A stretch of 64,000 nt of DNA from Streptococcus sp. CF8_St5-11 (lineage in GTDB: Bacteria > Bacillota > Bacilli > Lactobacillales > Streptococcaceae), in the NCBI RefSeq assembly GCF_024295625.1, contig NZ_JANCOJ010000001.1:434001-498000 (forward strand), written 5' to 3'. Both the position numbers and the translations under genes were made by a program. This document shows, one piece after another, positions 48,159 to 56,873 of the stretch. Position 1 is the first letter of the stretch; each line of letters begins with the position of its first letter. The notes beneath the pieces were generated by a model, which saw nothing but the letters and a program-made list of their open reading frames with translations, was not told the DNA's origin and did not search any database.

Positions 48159-50003
48159 TTATTCAGACAAATGGTAAGAATAGCTTGCCACAACCACTTC
48201 TTCATGCCAACGAAGAGAGTACTTCAATTTCAAACTCATTTGGTTATGGAGAATATTTTGCCAATGTTTTTTAGGGATGAATTGAGGGACTAAGACTGTG
48301 ACAGTATTCCCTTTTTCCTTAGCTTCCTCAGCTACTTTAGAGACAAATTCAACTGTTGGTTGAATAATATCCCGGTAGCTCGTCATGACATTTTCAAAGC
48401 GAATATGAGGGAAATAGTGCTTAAATTCTTCTGCCACCTCTGCATCTTTGACCTTGGTTTCTTCCGTTGAGACGTGCATAGCTATAACATCGTTTCCTAG
48501 GCTATTTGCATAACTCATAGCTCCCACACTTACCTGAGTGACATTCCCGACAAGGACGATCACGGTATTGCCCGCATAACTTGTCTTTTCGATCTTACCT
48601 CCCAAGCGCAATTGAGCCGCAACTTTATCATAGTGATTGCGGATACTCAAGAACATCCAAAGCAAAAGACCAATAATAGGGAAGAAGGGCCAGATTTCAC
48701 GCAGACGGAACAGCAAGAGGATCAAGACAATACCATAACAGATGGCTGCCCCGAGGATATTGGCAAGTGAATACTTGAGAAATCCTTTTTGATATTGGCG
48801 TTTCCAGTGGATAACCATCCCTGTTTGAGAAAGGGCAAAAGGAATGAAGACCCCAATGGTATACAGCGGAATCAAGCTTTCTGTTTGCCCATCAAAGATC
48901 AAGAGCAAGACGATGGCACCAATCGCCAAGGTCAAAATCCCATTGGAATAGCCCAGACGATCCCCTTTTTCCATATACATATGTGGCATGTATTTGTTTT
49001 TAGCCATGTTAAAGGCCAACATTGGAAAGGCTGAGAACCCAGTATTCGCTGCAACTGCCAGGATCAAGGCTGTTGATAATTGGAAAACGTAGAAGAAGGC
49101 TTGTCCGACCGGAGAATTTCCTAAGATAGCTTGGGCCATTTGAGCTAGAGTTGTTACCCCTTTTGCTGGTACGACACCCACCCAGTAATTGAGGAAGGTA
49201 ATCCCTGCAAACATAATCCCCAAAATCAAAGCCATGATGGTCAAGGTAGAGGCTGCATTCTTTGCTTTTGGTTTCTTAAAGAAAGGAACCGAATTGGAGA
49301 TGGCTTCAACCCCTGTTAGTGAAGCTGATCCACTCGTAAAGGCCCGCAACAAGAGAATGACACTAACCCCTGAAATGGTTTGACCCACATGAGCAGTCGC
49401 GTTATAGGCCAATTGACCAGTCAAAATTTGGATCACACCATAGGCGATCAAGGCAATGGTACTGACAATGAACAGGTAGACCGGAATCATCAACGATGTT
49501 GCTGATTCGCGCAATCCCCTCAGGTTCATCAGCATCAAGATCAAGACCAACAAAATGGAAATGTGAAGATTATAAGGATGAAGAGAGGGAATCGCTGACG
49601 TGATGGCATCTGCACCGGAAGAAACAGATACTGCTACTGTCAGCATGTAGTCGACCAAGAGACTACCACCAGCGATCAATCCCGCTTTGGGAGACAAATT
49701 CTCCGTAGTCACCATGTAGGCCCCTCCCCCTTGAGGGTAGGCATGAATGACCTGACGATAAGAAATCGTTAAACTGGCTAGGAGAACTAGAACCACAATC
49801 CCAATTGGAATGGACCACCAAATGGCTCCTGCTGATACGGTCATCAGGACCAGGATAACTTGCTCTGGACCATAGGCAATAGAAGAAAGCGCATCACTAG
49901 AGAGCATGGCCAAGGCCTGCATTTTCCCCAGCAATCCTCCTTCACCTTCTGCACCAGATTTCAACGGACGGCCAATAAACCATTTTTTCAATGTTGAAAA
50001 CAT
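48159..50003 (-). CDS. KimA-like APC family potassium transporter
   Basis: 614 residues with about 12 membrane segments (to about 455) and a cytoplasmic C-terminal domain. The sequence follows the Bacillus KimA (YdaO) pattern closely: GRPLKSGAEGE near the start, ALAMLSSDALSSIAYG, YPQGGGAYMV, AGGSLLVDYMLTVAVSVSSG, LTGVEAISN and IPLYTIGVFIPFALSQTGM. KimA is a proton-coupled, high-affinity K+ importer inhibited by cyclic di-AMP. Annotation pipelines often call such proteins amino acid permeases. AAGGAG precedes the start; a structured leader lies upstream. Confidence 0.8.
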   Translation of the reverse strand: MFSTLKKWFIGRPLKSGAEGEGGLLGKMQALAMLSSDALSSIAYGPEQVILVLMTVSAGAIWWSIPIGIVVLVLLASLTISYRQVIHAYPQGGGAYMVTTENLSPKAGLIAGGSLLVDYMLTVAVSVSSGADAITSAIPSLHPYNLHISILLVLILMLMNLRGLRESATSLMIPVYLFIVSTIALIAYGVIQILTGQLAYNATAHVGQTISGVSVILLLRAFTSGSASLTGVEAISNSVPFFKKPKAKNAASTLTIMALILGIMFAGITFLNYWVGVVPAKGVTTLAQMAQAILGNSPVGQAFFYVFQLSTALILAVAANTGFSAFPMLAFNMAKNKYMPHMYMEKGDRLGYSNGILTLAIGAIVLLLIFDGQTESLIPLYTIGVFIPFALSQTGMVIHWKRQYQKGFLKYSLANILGAAICYGIVLILLLFRLREIWPFFPIIGLLLWMFLSIRNHYDKVAAQLRLGGKIEKTSYAGNTVIVLVGNVTQVSVGAMSYANSLGNDVIAMHVSTEETKVKDAEVAEEFKHYFPHIRFENVMTSYRDIIQPTVEFVSKVAEEAKEKGNTVTVLVPQFIPKKHWQNILHNQMSLKLKYSLRWHEEVVVASYSYHLSE

Positions 50004-50029
50004 AAAAAACTCCTTGAAAAAAAGATCAT

Positions 50030-50069
50030 GAGGCCGGGAATCCCCTGCCTCTTTTTCATAAAACAGGGG
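50030..50069 (-). promoter_or_regulatory. Leader with mutually exclusive hairpins before the KimA-like gene
   Basis: In the minus-strand leader, CCCCTG (50069-50064) can pair with CAGGGG (50047-50042), or that second arm can instead join a downstream hairpin GAGGC..GGG aat CCC..GCCTC (50051-50030). A T7 run follows 6 bases later, before AAGGAG and the ATG. The overlap of the two stems gives the form of an attenuator. No known cyclic di-AMP riboswitch consensus could be recognised. The gap also contains repeat copy 5. Confidence 0.4.
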
Positions 50070-50198
50070 TTATTCTACTCCTTTTTTTCAAGACTGTCAA
50101 CCGAAATTGTGAAAGTTTCATAAATTTTTCATTCTTTCCTTTCCTTCCGCCTCCCATAGATAGGACCGTTTCTTTTCAATTTTTTCCAAGCAAAAAAC

Positions 50199-50373
50199 GA
50201 GGCTGGGACAAAAATCCTAGCCTCTCAATTATTTTTGGATTGTCGAGCAAGACGCAGTGGTTGAGTGGGCTCTAGTACGCTGATTTCATCAGCTTTTACA
50301 GCCCTACTCAACTGTGCGGAGGTGGGACGACGAAATCGAATTCTAACGAATGACCGATTTCTGTCCCACTCTC
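50199..50373 (+). repeat. 175-bp three-hairpin intergenic repeat, copy 5
   Basis: Lies 6 bases after the MerR gene stop (minus strand) and upstream of the KimA-like leader. Differences include CTACTAC to CTAGTAC, which puts a stop codon in the frame that is open in other copies, and AATTA to AATGA in the third hairpin. Confidence 0.85.
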
Positions 50374-50379
50374 ACTTTT

Positions 50380-51120
50380 TTATTTCGGTTGATTTTCTAC
50401 ATAAGAAGCAATGACATCCGAAGTGTACTGGGCTGTACCAGCCCCAAACTTGTCGATGTTTCCCTTGAATTCTGGATTATAGACATAGCCTTTGCCAATA
50501 TGGCCAAAAACCTCTATAGAGCAGTCAAATCCATACGTTCGAATTGCGTCTAAAAGTCTGGCTGCTTGATCTTGGTTTTCATTTGCTGATACGGGTAGAC
50601 CATCTTTGAGATTTTGCGCCAAAGTTTGAAAAACTTGGTTGAAGGCTTCCGTAGCCTCATCTTCACGCCCCTTTTGGCGCTCGAGAGCCTGGTCCATGAC
50701 TTCTTGACCATATTTCTCTACTGCTTCTTGGTGGTATTTTTGAGTATCTTGATAGCTAAATCCTGTAAATTTTTCCTCAATTGTCATTTGTCTTTCTCCT
50801 TTTTGTTCTTGAATGGTTTTTTGCAAGGTGGAAATCAAGGTATCCAAACGTTTTCTTTCTTGAGTCAAATAATCTAACTGTTTGGTCAAATGGGGCAATA
50901 AGTTAGACTTTTCTTCGGCTAAGAGTTCTGCTATTTGGTCCAAGGAAAAACCTAGATACTTGTAATAGAGAATTACCTGTAAGCGTTCTAAATCTTCTTG
51001 GCTGTATGTTCGATAGCCATTTTCAGATTTCACAGGGACTAGAAGCCCTATCTTATCATAGTGGTGCAAGGTCTTGATAGAGACACCCGACAGCTCTGCA
51101 GCTTTTTTGATATGGTACAT
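50380..51120 (-). CDS. MerR family regulator with TipA-like effector domain
   Basis: 246 residues from ATG 51120, which has GGAGG 6-7 bases upstream; longer readings run into a BOX repeat. Residues 1-70 form a MerR winged helix (HIKKAAELSGVSIKTLHHYDKIGLLVPVKSENGYRTY), followed by a coiled coil (about 75-110) and a C-terminal antibiotic-recognition domain of the TipAS type (about 130-245). Such proteins activate multidrug or stress genes on binding thiopeptide-like compounds. The target genes are not evident. Confidence 0.88.
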   Translation of the reverse strand: MYHIKKAAELSGVSIKTLHHYDKIGLLVPVKSENGYRTYSQEDLERLQVILYYKYLGFSLDQIAELLAEEKSNLLPHLTKQLDYLTQERKRLDTLISTLQKTIQEQKGERQMTIEEKFTGFSYQDTQKYHQEAVEKYGQEVMDQALERQKGREDEATEAFNQVFQTLAQNLKDGLPVSANENQDQAARLLDAIRTYGFDCSIEVFGHIGKGYVYNPEFKGNIDKFGAGTAQYTSDVIASYVENQPK

Positions 51121-51133
51121 GATTTCCTCCTTG

Positions 51134-51285
51134 TACTCAATAAAAATCAAAGAGCAAACTAGGAAGCTAGCCGCAGGTTGCTCAAAGCACTGCTTTGAGG
51201 TTGTAGATAGAACTGACGAAGTAAGTAACATATATACGGTAAGGCGACGCTGACGTGGTTTGAATTTGATTTTCGAAGAGTATTA
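51134..51285 (-). repeat. BOX element (boxA-boxB-boxC)
   Basis: The core ACGGTAAGGCGACGCTGACG (51237-51256) matches the BOXA1R sequence used for pneumococcal BOX typing with one or two differences. Read on the minus strand the order is boxA (about 51285-51232), one boxB with TTCGTCAGTTC (about 51231-51181), and boxC (about 51180-51134, with GCGGCTAGCTTCCTAGTTTG). The ends TACTC / GAGTA are inverted. It sits 14 bases upstream of the MerR start, so it lies in that gene's promoter or leader. Confidence 0.9.
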
Positions 51286-51359
51286 CAAGGATAGTATAAC
51301 CCCTCCCCTTAGGTCAGAGTCAAGACTTAACATAAAAATAGTTTTATTTCAGAAAAAAA

Positions 51360-51392
51360 GCTTGAGTAGTTCCATTGCGTTTTACTCAAACC
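51360..51392 (-). terminator. Rho-independent terminator of manA
   Basis: Minus-strand hairpin with arms GTTTGAGTAAAAC and GAACTACTCAAGC (two mismatches) followed by seven T residues. Confidence 0.85.
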
Positions 51393-51400
51393 CTTTGTTT

Positions 51401-52345
51401 TTATGGGTGACTTACAATCAATTCTAAACCTTGCCCTTCCAAAGTCCAAGATTCAACATCGCTTGGCAAGATAAAGTGACTTCCTTTTTGAATAGGATAA
51501 TCCTTTCCATCTACAGTCAATTTTCCTTCTCCAGTTAAGACGCTCAATAAGCTGTAATCGGCAGTCTTTTCAAAATTAGCTTTTCCAGTAAGTTCCCACT
51601 TATAAACCGTAAAGAAATCACTTGCAACCAAGGTCGTCATCCGAAGATCATCGATCACAACTGTATCTGGATGGCTATTAGCTGGCTCCCCAATATTCAA
51701 CACATCAATTGATTTTTCTAGATGAAGCTCTCGCAAATTTCCTTGAGCATCCTTGCGGTCAAAATCATAAACCCGGTAGGTGGTATCACTCGACTGTTGG
51801 GTTTCAAGAATCAAGATTCCAGATCCAATTGCGTGCATGGTTCCACTTGGCACATAGAAGAAATCTCCAGCCTTGACTGGAACTTTTGTCAGCAAAGCAT
51901 CCCAGTTTTTATCTTCGATTTGCTGGCGGAGTTCTTCTTTTGACTCGGCATTGTGTCCATAGATAATCTCTGATCCTTCGTCAGCCGCAATCACATACCA
52001 ACACTCGGTTTTTCCAAGTTCTCCCTCATGCTCCATGGCATAGGTATCATCCGGGTGCACCTGTACACTAAGCCAGTCGTTAGCATCCAAAATCTTTGTT
52101 AATAAAGGAAAGACAGGCTCTTTACGATTGCCGAATAATTCTCGGTGCTCTTGATAGAGCTGATCCAATCCCATTCCTTCGTATGGACCATTGGCCACTT
52201 TAGAAACGCCATGCGGATGGGCCGAAATCGCCCAAAATTCACCGACATGGTCACTCGGAATGTCGTAACCAAATTCCTCTTTTAGACGTGTTCCTCCCCA
52301 AATTTTTTCCTGCATCACTGAATGTAAAAATAATGGTTGTACCAT
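51401..52345 (-). CDS. manA: Mannose-6-phosphate isomerase, class I
   Basis: 314 residues. The start at 52345 (MVQPLFLHSVMQEKIWGG) has AGGAGG 6 bases upstream; earlier ATGs are unsupported. Zinc ligands are in SVQVHPDDTYA (about 87-97), GKTECWYVI and VPSGTMHAIG (about 160-169). It interconverts fructose-6-phosphate and mannose-6-phosphate. Monocistronic. Confidence 0.95.
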   Translation of the reverse strand: MVQPLFLHSVMQEKIWGGTRLKEEFGYDIPSDHVGEFWAISAHPHGVSKVANGPYEGMGLDQLYQEHRELFGNRKEPVFPLLTKILDANDWLSVQVHPDDTYAMEHEGELGKTECWYVIAADEGSEIIYGHNAESKEELRQQIEDKNWDALLTKVPVKAGDFFYVPSGTMHAIGSGILILETQQSSDTTYRVYDFDRKDAQGNLRELHLEKSIDVLNIGEPANSHPDTVVIDDLRMTTLVASDFFTVYKWELTGKANFEKTADYSLLSVLTGEGKLTVDGKDYPIQKGSHFILPSDVESWTLEGQGLELIVSHP

Positions 52346-52460
52346 AATATCCTCCTCACATTTCATGTTTCTATTATACAAAAAAAAGAAAGCTTTTGAA
52401 AGCCCTTCCTGATCGTTTCCTTTCTCGCCAGAATTTTCATTTTTGTGTATAATGGAAAAG

Positions 52461-53600
52461 ATGACACTAAAAGAAAATATTATCCAACTGGCACATTCTA
52501 TTGGGATTTCAAAAATTGGATTTACAACTGCTGATGACTTTGCTTATTTGGAAAAATCGCTCCGCTTGGCCGTTGAGGAAGGACGGAATTCTGGATTCGA
52601 GCATAAGAATATTGAAGAGCGCATCCACCCCAAATTAAGTCTCTCCTCCGCAAAGACGATCATCTCAATCGCTGTCGCCTACCCCCACAAACTCAAGCAA
52701 CAACCTCAAAAAACAGCCTATAAAAGAGGAAAATTCACGCCCAACAGCTGGGGATTAGACTACCATTATGTCCTTCAAGACAAGCTCAACCGCTTAGCTG
52801 CTGGAATTGAAGAAATGACGCAAGATTTTGAATACAAGGGCATGGTCGATACTGGAGCACTGGTTGATACGGCTGTCGCCCAACGAGCTGGAATTGGCTT
52901 TATCGGAAAAAATGGCTTAGTCATTTCAAAAGAATACGGTTCTTACATGTTTTTGGGGGAATTGATTACCAATCTCGAAATTGAACCAGATCATCCTGTC
53001 GACTATGGTTGTGGAGACTGTCGACGTTGTTTAGATGCATGCCCAACCTCCTGCCTAATCGGAGATGGCTCTATGAATGCAAAACGCTGTTTGTCCTTCC
53101 AAACTCAGGACAAGGGCATGATGGACCTAGAATTTCGCAAGAAAATTAAAACGGTCATCTATGGATGTGACATCTGTCAGATTAGCTGCCCTTATAACAA
53201 AGGGCTGGATAATCCCTTGGCAACAGAAATCGATCCTGATCTGGCTCATCCAGAGTTGATTCCTTTTCTCGAGCTGTCAAACGGACAATTTAAGGAAAAA
53301 TTCGGGCATGTTGCTGGAAGCTGGCGAGGCAAGAATATCCTCCAGCGCAATGCCATTATCGCACTAGCCAATGCCAATGACCGCTCAGCCATCCCTAAAC
53401 TCCTGAACATCATCGAGACCTCGCAAAATCAGATCCATATTGCAACGGCTATCTGGTCTTTAGGGCAACTGCTACGTGAAGTCACTCCAGACCTTGTTGA
53501 GCTCTTACGGAATATCAAACATCCGACTAATGCTATCATAGAAGAACGAACTGCTTTCTTTGAAAAATTCGGCATTCAAGCAATTTCACAACTACAATGA
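52461..53600 (+). CDS. queG: Epoxyqueuosine reductase QueG
   Basis: 379 residues from ATG 52461 (382 from the ATG at 52452, which overlaps a TATAAT). Two [4Fe-4S] motifs are visible: CGDCRRCLDACPTSC (about 178-192) and CDICQISCPYNK (about 228-239), and the C-terminal HEAT-like repeats bind tRNA. QueG carries out the last step of queuosine formation in tRNA using cobalamin. A perfect TATAAT (52448-52453) sits 7 bases before the chosen start. Confidence 0.92.
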   Translation: MTLKENIIQLAHSIGISKIGFTTADDFAYLEKSLRLAVEEGRNSGFEHKNIEERIHPKLSLSSAKTIISIAVAYPHKLKQQPQKTAYKRGKFTPNSWGLDYHYVLQDKLNRLAAGIEEMTQDFEYKGMVDTGALVDTAVAQRAGIGFIGKNGLVISKEYGSYMFLGELITNLEIEPDHPVDYGCGDCRRCLDACPTSCLIGDGSMNAKRCLSFQTQDKGMMDLEFRKKIKTVIYGCDICQISCPYNKGLDNPLATEIDPDLAHPELIPFLELSNGQFKEKFGHVAGSWRGKNILQRNAIIALANANDRSAIPKLLNIIETSQNQIHIATAIWSLGQLLREVTPDLVELLRNIKHPTNAIIEERTAFFEKFGIQAISQLQ

Positions 53601-53603
53601 AAA

Positions 53604-53634
53604 AACACTAAGGTTACAACCTTAGTGTTTTTTT
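53604..53634. terminator. Bidirectional terminator between queG and the GNAT gene
   Basis: Perfect 12-bp stem AACACTAAGGTT / AACCTTAGTGTT with 3-base loop, A-run before and T-run after. The stop codon of the GNAT gene lies inside one arm. Confidence 0.93.
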
Positions 53635-54248
53635 AGTTCCTTCAAGAAATACCAGCTCCCCATTTCTACATGGTTAAAGCTAATCTCGTTAGAGTAGACT
53701 TCCTTGTAGCCATTTTTGGTATAAAAATAGACATTTCCCTTCGTATTGGTATAAAAGGCTAGTTTTTCTCCTTTAACCTCCTCCAAGAAAGGCTCAATTC
53801 CTTCTGTCATAAAGCGACTGCCATAGCCCTGCCGTTGATGTTTAGGGGCGACTGCGAGAAGCATTAAATACCAATCAAAGTCTACATTTTGCTCCAATTC
53901 CTTATCCGTGTCCTCCATAAATTTAAAGTAGGCCAACATATTCTTCAAGGAAATAAACTTGAGCAAACCCAATCCCCCATTTAAGAGATAGGCTCGAAAA
54001 GGAATCGGTCCCTTTTGTAACAAGGCAACTGCATAAATTTCATCGTTCTTTTCTGCCACAAGGCAAATATGGTGCTTGAGAAAAACCTTTACCAAGATGC
54101 GCATCATGGCCTCAACAAAGGCAGGATACTGCTTGGGATCACGCACCAAATCTTTGATGACTTTTAAAAATAGATAGTCCTCAAAGGCTGTACTGGCTAC
54201 TCGAACCACCTGACCCAGATCTGCTTTTTTTGCTTTTCTGTACTTCAT
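53622..54248 (-). CDS. GNAT family N-acetyltransferase
   Basis: 208 residues. The acetyl-CoA binding segment is VAPKHQRQGYGSRFMTE (about 131-147, the R/Q-x-x-G-x-G/A pattern), and FYTNTKGNVYFYTKNGYKEV forms the C-terminal strand region. The acceptor substrate is unknown. The stop overlaps the shared terminator with queG. Confidence 0.85.
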   Translation of the reverse strand: MKYRKAKKADLGQVVRVASTAFEDYLFLKVIKDLVRDPKQYPAFVEAMMRILVKVFLKHHICLVAEKNDEIYAVALLQKGPIPFRAYLLNGGLGLLKFISLKNMLAYFKFMEDTDKELEQNVDFDWYLMLLAVAPKHQRQGYGSRFMTEGIEPFLEEVKGEKLAFYTNTKGNVYFYTKNGYKEVYSNEISFNHVEMGSWYFLKELKKH

Positions 54249-54331
54249 TTTCTCTCCTATTCTAAATCTACTTTCCAGTATACACTATCCTTCACTCTTA
54301 CACAAAGGTCAATTTTTAGGAATTTGTTCAT

Positions 54332-54847
54332 TCAAACCAGCAAAAAGAGTCCTCCCCAGACGAGTCCCAATCCCCAAGCGACGAGAACGTCCTTGGGATA
54401 ATGAACCCCTCCAAGAACTCGGACAAGGGCTAATAGAAGAGATAGGAGCATCGAGCACATTCCAAACGGAAGCGACAACTGACAGACACACATAGAAATA
54501 ATGGTCGCCGAAAATACATGTCGGCTAGGAAAGGAATGTCCGGATGAATTCTTTTCTAATAATGGTTGAATCTCCCACTTCTCATAAGGTCTCGGAACAT
54601 TGACCCAATGACGAAAGAGGCTAAACAAGACAAAACCCGAAGCAGGGATCCAGATAAAAGGCCAGATGCCTCCCATTGAAGTTTTCTTTAAAAACAGCCA
54701 ACAAAAGACCAGGCCGTAGATGCCTGGCATGGCGAACGTCAAGATTCGATTCGTCCTTTGAAGGACCTGCACACGATGTGGCTTTCTCGTAAAAGGCAGG
54801 GTTAGCCAACGATAAAATTTCGGATAATCTTGAAGATTGGGCTTCAT
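54332..54847 (-). CDS. PAP2 family membrane phosphatase
   Basis: 171 residues from ATG 54847 (AGGAG 7 bases upstream; an ATG at 54868 lacks a site). Five to six membrane segments; the phosphatase motifs are GHSFPSRHVFSAT (about 108-120) and VRVLGGVHYPKDVL (about 143-156), while the first motif is KxxxRPYEKW-like. Family members dephosphorylate lipid carriers such as undecaprenyl pyrophosphate or phosphatidic acid. Confidence 0.85.
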   Translation of the reverse strand: MKPNLQDYPKFYRWLTLPFTRKPHRVQVLQRTNRILTFAMPGIYGLVFCWLFLKKTSMGGIWPFIWIPASGFVLFSLFRHWVNVPRPYEKWEIQPLLEKNSSGHSFPSRHVFSATIISMCVCQLSLPFGMCSMLLSLLLALVRVLGGVHYPKDVLVAWGLGLVWGGLFLLV

Positions 54848-54885
54848 GTTGGCACTCCTGTCTATCATCTCATTTTTGTACTACT

Positions 54886-54915
54886 AGTATACGCGATCCT
54901 AAGAAATCCTGTCAA
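54886..54915 (-). promoter_or_regulatory. Promoter of the PAP2 gene
   Basis: Consensus TTGACA (54915-54910), 18-base spacer and TATACT (54891-54886) on the minus strand, about 39 bases before the start codon. The remaining gap up to 55036 shows nothing else recognisable. Confidence 0.8.
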
Positions 54916-55036
54916 GCCAGGCTTCTTTTTTATCCTTTCTTTCTTCTTTTTCACATTAGAAGCGATCTATTTTTGACGCTTTGTCATTTTTCTGTACCTA
55001 AGAATCGTCTTTCCCATCCCTTCTTCCAGCATAAAA

Positions 55037-55075
55037 AATAGGATAGAAGCACATAGAATTGCCTTCTATCCTATT
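55037..55075 (-). terminator. Rho-independent terminator of the marR-ABC exporter operon
   Basis: Minus-strand stem AATAGGATAGAAG / CTTCTATCCTATT with a 13-base loop and TTTT, 37 bases after the stop codon at 55113. Confidence 0.88.
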
Positions 55076-55112
55076 ATTTTACTTTACATTTCACAAGCCT
55101 TGTATCTTGATT

Positions 55113-56873
55113 TCATGCCACTTCTTCTGTGAATTGGCTATTGTAGAGGTCGGCATAGAAGCCATTTTGGCTCATGAGTTCTTGGTGGTTACCCTGCTCG
55201 ATAATATTTCCATCTTTCATCACGAGAATCAGATCCGCATTACGGATAGTGGACAAGCGATGGGCAATGACAAAGGAAGTTCGGCCTTCCATGAGTTTGT
55301 CCATGGCTTTTTGAATCAACTCTTCTGTTCGGGTATCGACAGATGAGGTTGCTTCATCCAAGATGAGGAGCGGGGCATCCTTCAAGAGGGCACGCGCAAT
55401 GGTCAAGAGTTGCTTTTGACCGACGGACAAGGTGACAGAATCATCTAGCACGGTGTCATAACCATTCGGCAAGGTCCGAATAAAGTGATGGACCCCAACC
55501 GCTCGGGTTGCCGCTTCGACTGCTTCATCTGAAATATCGGTTTGATTAAAGACTAAGTTTTCCCGAATGGTCCCTTCAAAGAGCCAGGTATCTTGTAAGA
55601 CCATCGAAAAAGCATCATGAACTTCTTCGCGACTCATGGCCTTAGTATCCACACCATCGATGGTAATTTTACCAGCTTGAATGTCGTAAAAACGCATCAA
55701 GAGATTGACCATGGTGGTCTTACCTGCGCCTGTTGGACCAACAATGGCTACTTTTTGCCCAGGCTTCGCTTCAGCAGTAAAGTCATGGATAATGGTCTTG
55801 TCTGGTGAATAACCAAAACGAACATGCTCAAAGGTAACATGACCTTTTGGCGATTCCAATTGGCGAATTTTTTGGGATTCGTCTTCCATTTCTTCTTCGT
55901 CTAAGAATTCAAAGACACGCCCCAAAGCAGCACTGGCCGATTGCAATTGGGTAATTCCTTGGGCCATTTGACCAATTGGTTGGGTAAAGATGCGGACATA
56001 GGTCATAAAGGCCACAATGGTCCCGATGGTAATGTCCCCATTAATGGTGAGGACAGCCCCAACGATACAGACCATGACATATCCGAAATTCCCTACAAAC
56101 TGCATCAAGGGCATCATGATCCCAGAGAAGAATTGGGATTTCCACATGCTATGGTACAAATCTTGATTGATGGTATCAAAATGATTTTTGGCTTGGTGAC
56201 GGCCATTGTAGGAAATGACGATATTGTGGCCACTATAGATTTCTTCAACATAACCTGAAACTTTGGCAAGGTTGTCCTGTTGTTGCTTAAAGAGAGGCTG
56301 GCTCTTGACCATAATGATGCTGGAAAGAGCAAAACCTGCAAAGACGGACACAATCGCTGTCACCGCCAAGTGCCAGTCCGTCTTAAACATCATAAGGATG
56401 GAGCCAATCAATAAGACAATAGAAGAGACCATTTGAACCAAGCTTTGGTTAAAGGATTGGGTCATCAAATCCACGTCATTGGTCACACGAGACAAGGTAT
56501 CTCCTTGTTCATGGCTATCAAAATATTGGAGGGGCACGCGATTGATCTTCTCAGCAATGGCATTGCGCAAGCGTTCTGCAAAGCGCTGAATCATGGTTGA
56601 GATAATGAAACTACTGCTGTAGGACACCAGTGCTCCAACTCCATAAAGGATGGCTAAGGTCAGGGCAATCGAAGTGATCTTATCAATATCAATGGCGCCT
56701 CCCATCCCTTTTGTAATGGTATCTGTAATTTCTTTTAACTTATCCGGTCCAATAACCGTGATTACACTCGATACGATCGAAAAGAGGATAGCAATTAGGA
56801 AAAATAGGTGGAAGCCCTTCAAATAGGGAGAAAGTTGGCTCCAAAGGGATGTTTTTTGTTTTGTCTTATGCAT
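55113..56873 (-). CDS. ABC exporter, membrane-ATPase half-transporter B
   Basis: 586 residues from ATG 56873 (GGAGGAG 7 bases upstream inside the previous gene). Six membrane segments (about 15-310) precede an ABC ATPase with Walker A GPTGAGKTT (about 377-385), signature LSVGQKQL (slightly off LSGGQ) and Walker B LLILDEATS with the catalytic glutamate. It overlaps the upstream half by 8 bases. The pair forms a heterodimeric drug/lipid exporter; the substrate is unknown. Confidence 0.93.
   Translation of the reverse strand: MHKTKQKTSLWSQLSPYLKGFHLFFLIAILFSIVSSVITVIGPDKLKEITDTITKGMGGAIDIDKITSIALTLAILYGVGALVSYSSSFIISTMIQRFAERLRNAIAEKINRVPLQYFDSHEQGDTLSRVTNDVDLMTQSFNQSLVQMVSSIVLLIGSILMMFKTDWHLAVTAIVSVFAGFALSSIIMVKSQPLFKQQQDNLAKVSGYVEEIYSGHNIVISYNGRHQAKNHFDTINQDLYHSMWKSQFFSGIMMPLMQFVGNFGYVMVCIVGAVLTINGDITIGTIVAFMTYVRIFTQPIGQMAQGITQLQSASAALGRVFEFLDEEEMEDESQKIRQLESPKGHVTFEHVRFGYSPDKTIIHDFTAEAKPGQKVAIVGPTGAGKTTMVNLLMRFYDIQAGKITIDGVDTKAMSREEVHDAFSMVLQDTWLFEGTIRENLVFNQTDISDEAVEAATRAVGVHHFIRTLPNGYDTVLDDSVTLSVGQKQLLTIARALLKDAPLLILDEATSSVDTRTEELIQKAMDKLMEGRTSFVIAHRLSTIRNADLILVMKDGNIIEQGNHQELMSQNGFYADLYNSQFTEEVA

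Noticed and set aside
50004..50200. Cyclic di-AMP (ydaO-type) riboswitch before the KimA-like gene
   Set aside because: The leader is short and I could not find the conserved core of that riboswitch class; only two competing hairpins are supported.
51121..51231. N-terminal extension of the MerR gene into the BOX element
   Set aside because: The extension is encoded by repeat sequence, the MerR domain begins at ATG 51120, and GGAGG is correctly placed for that start.
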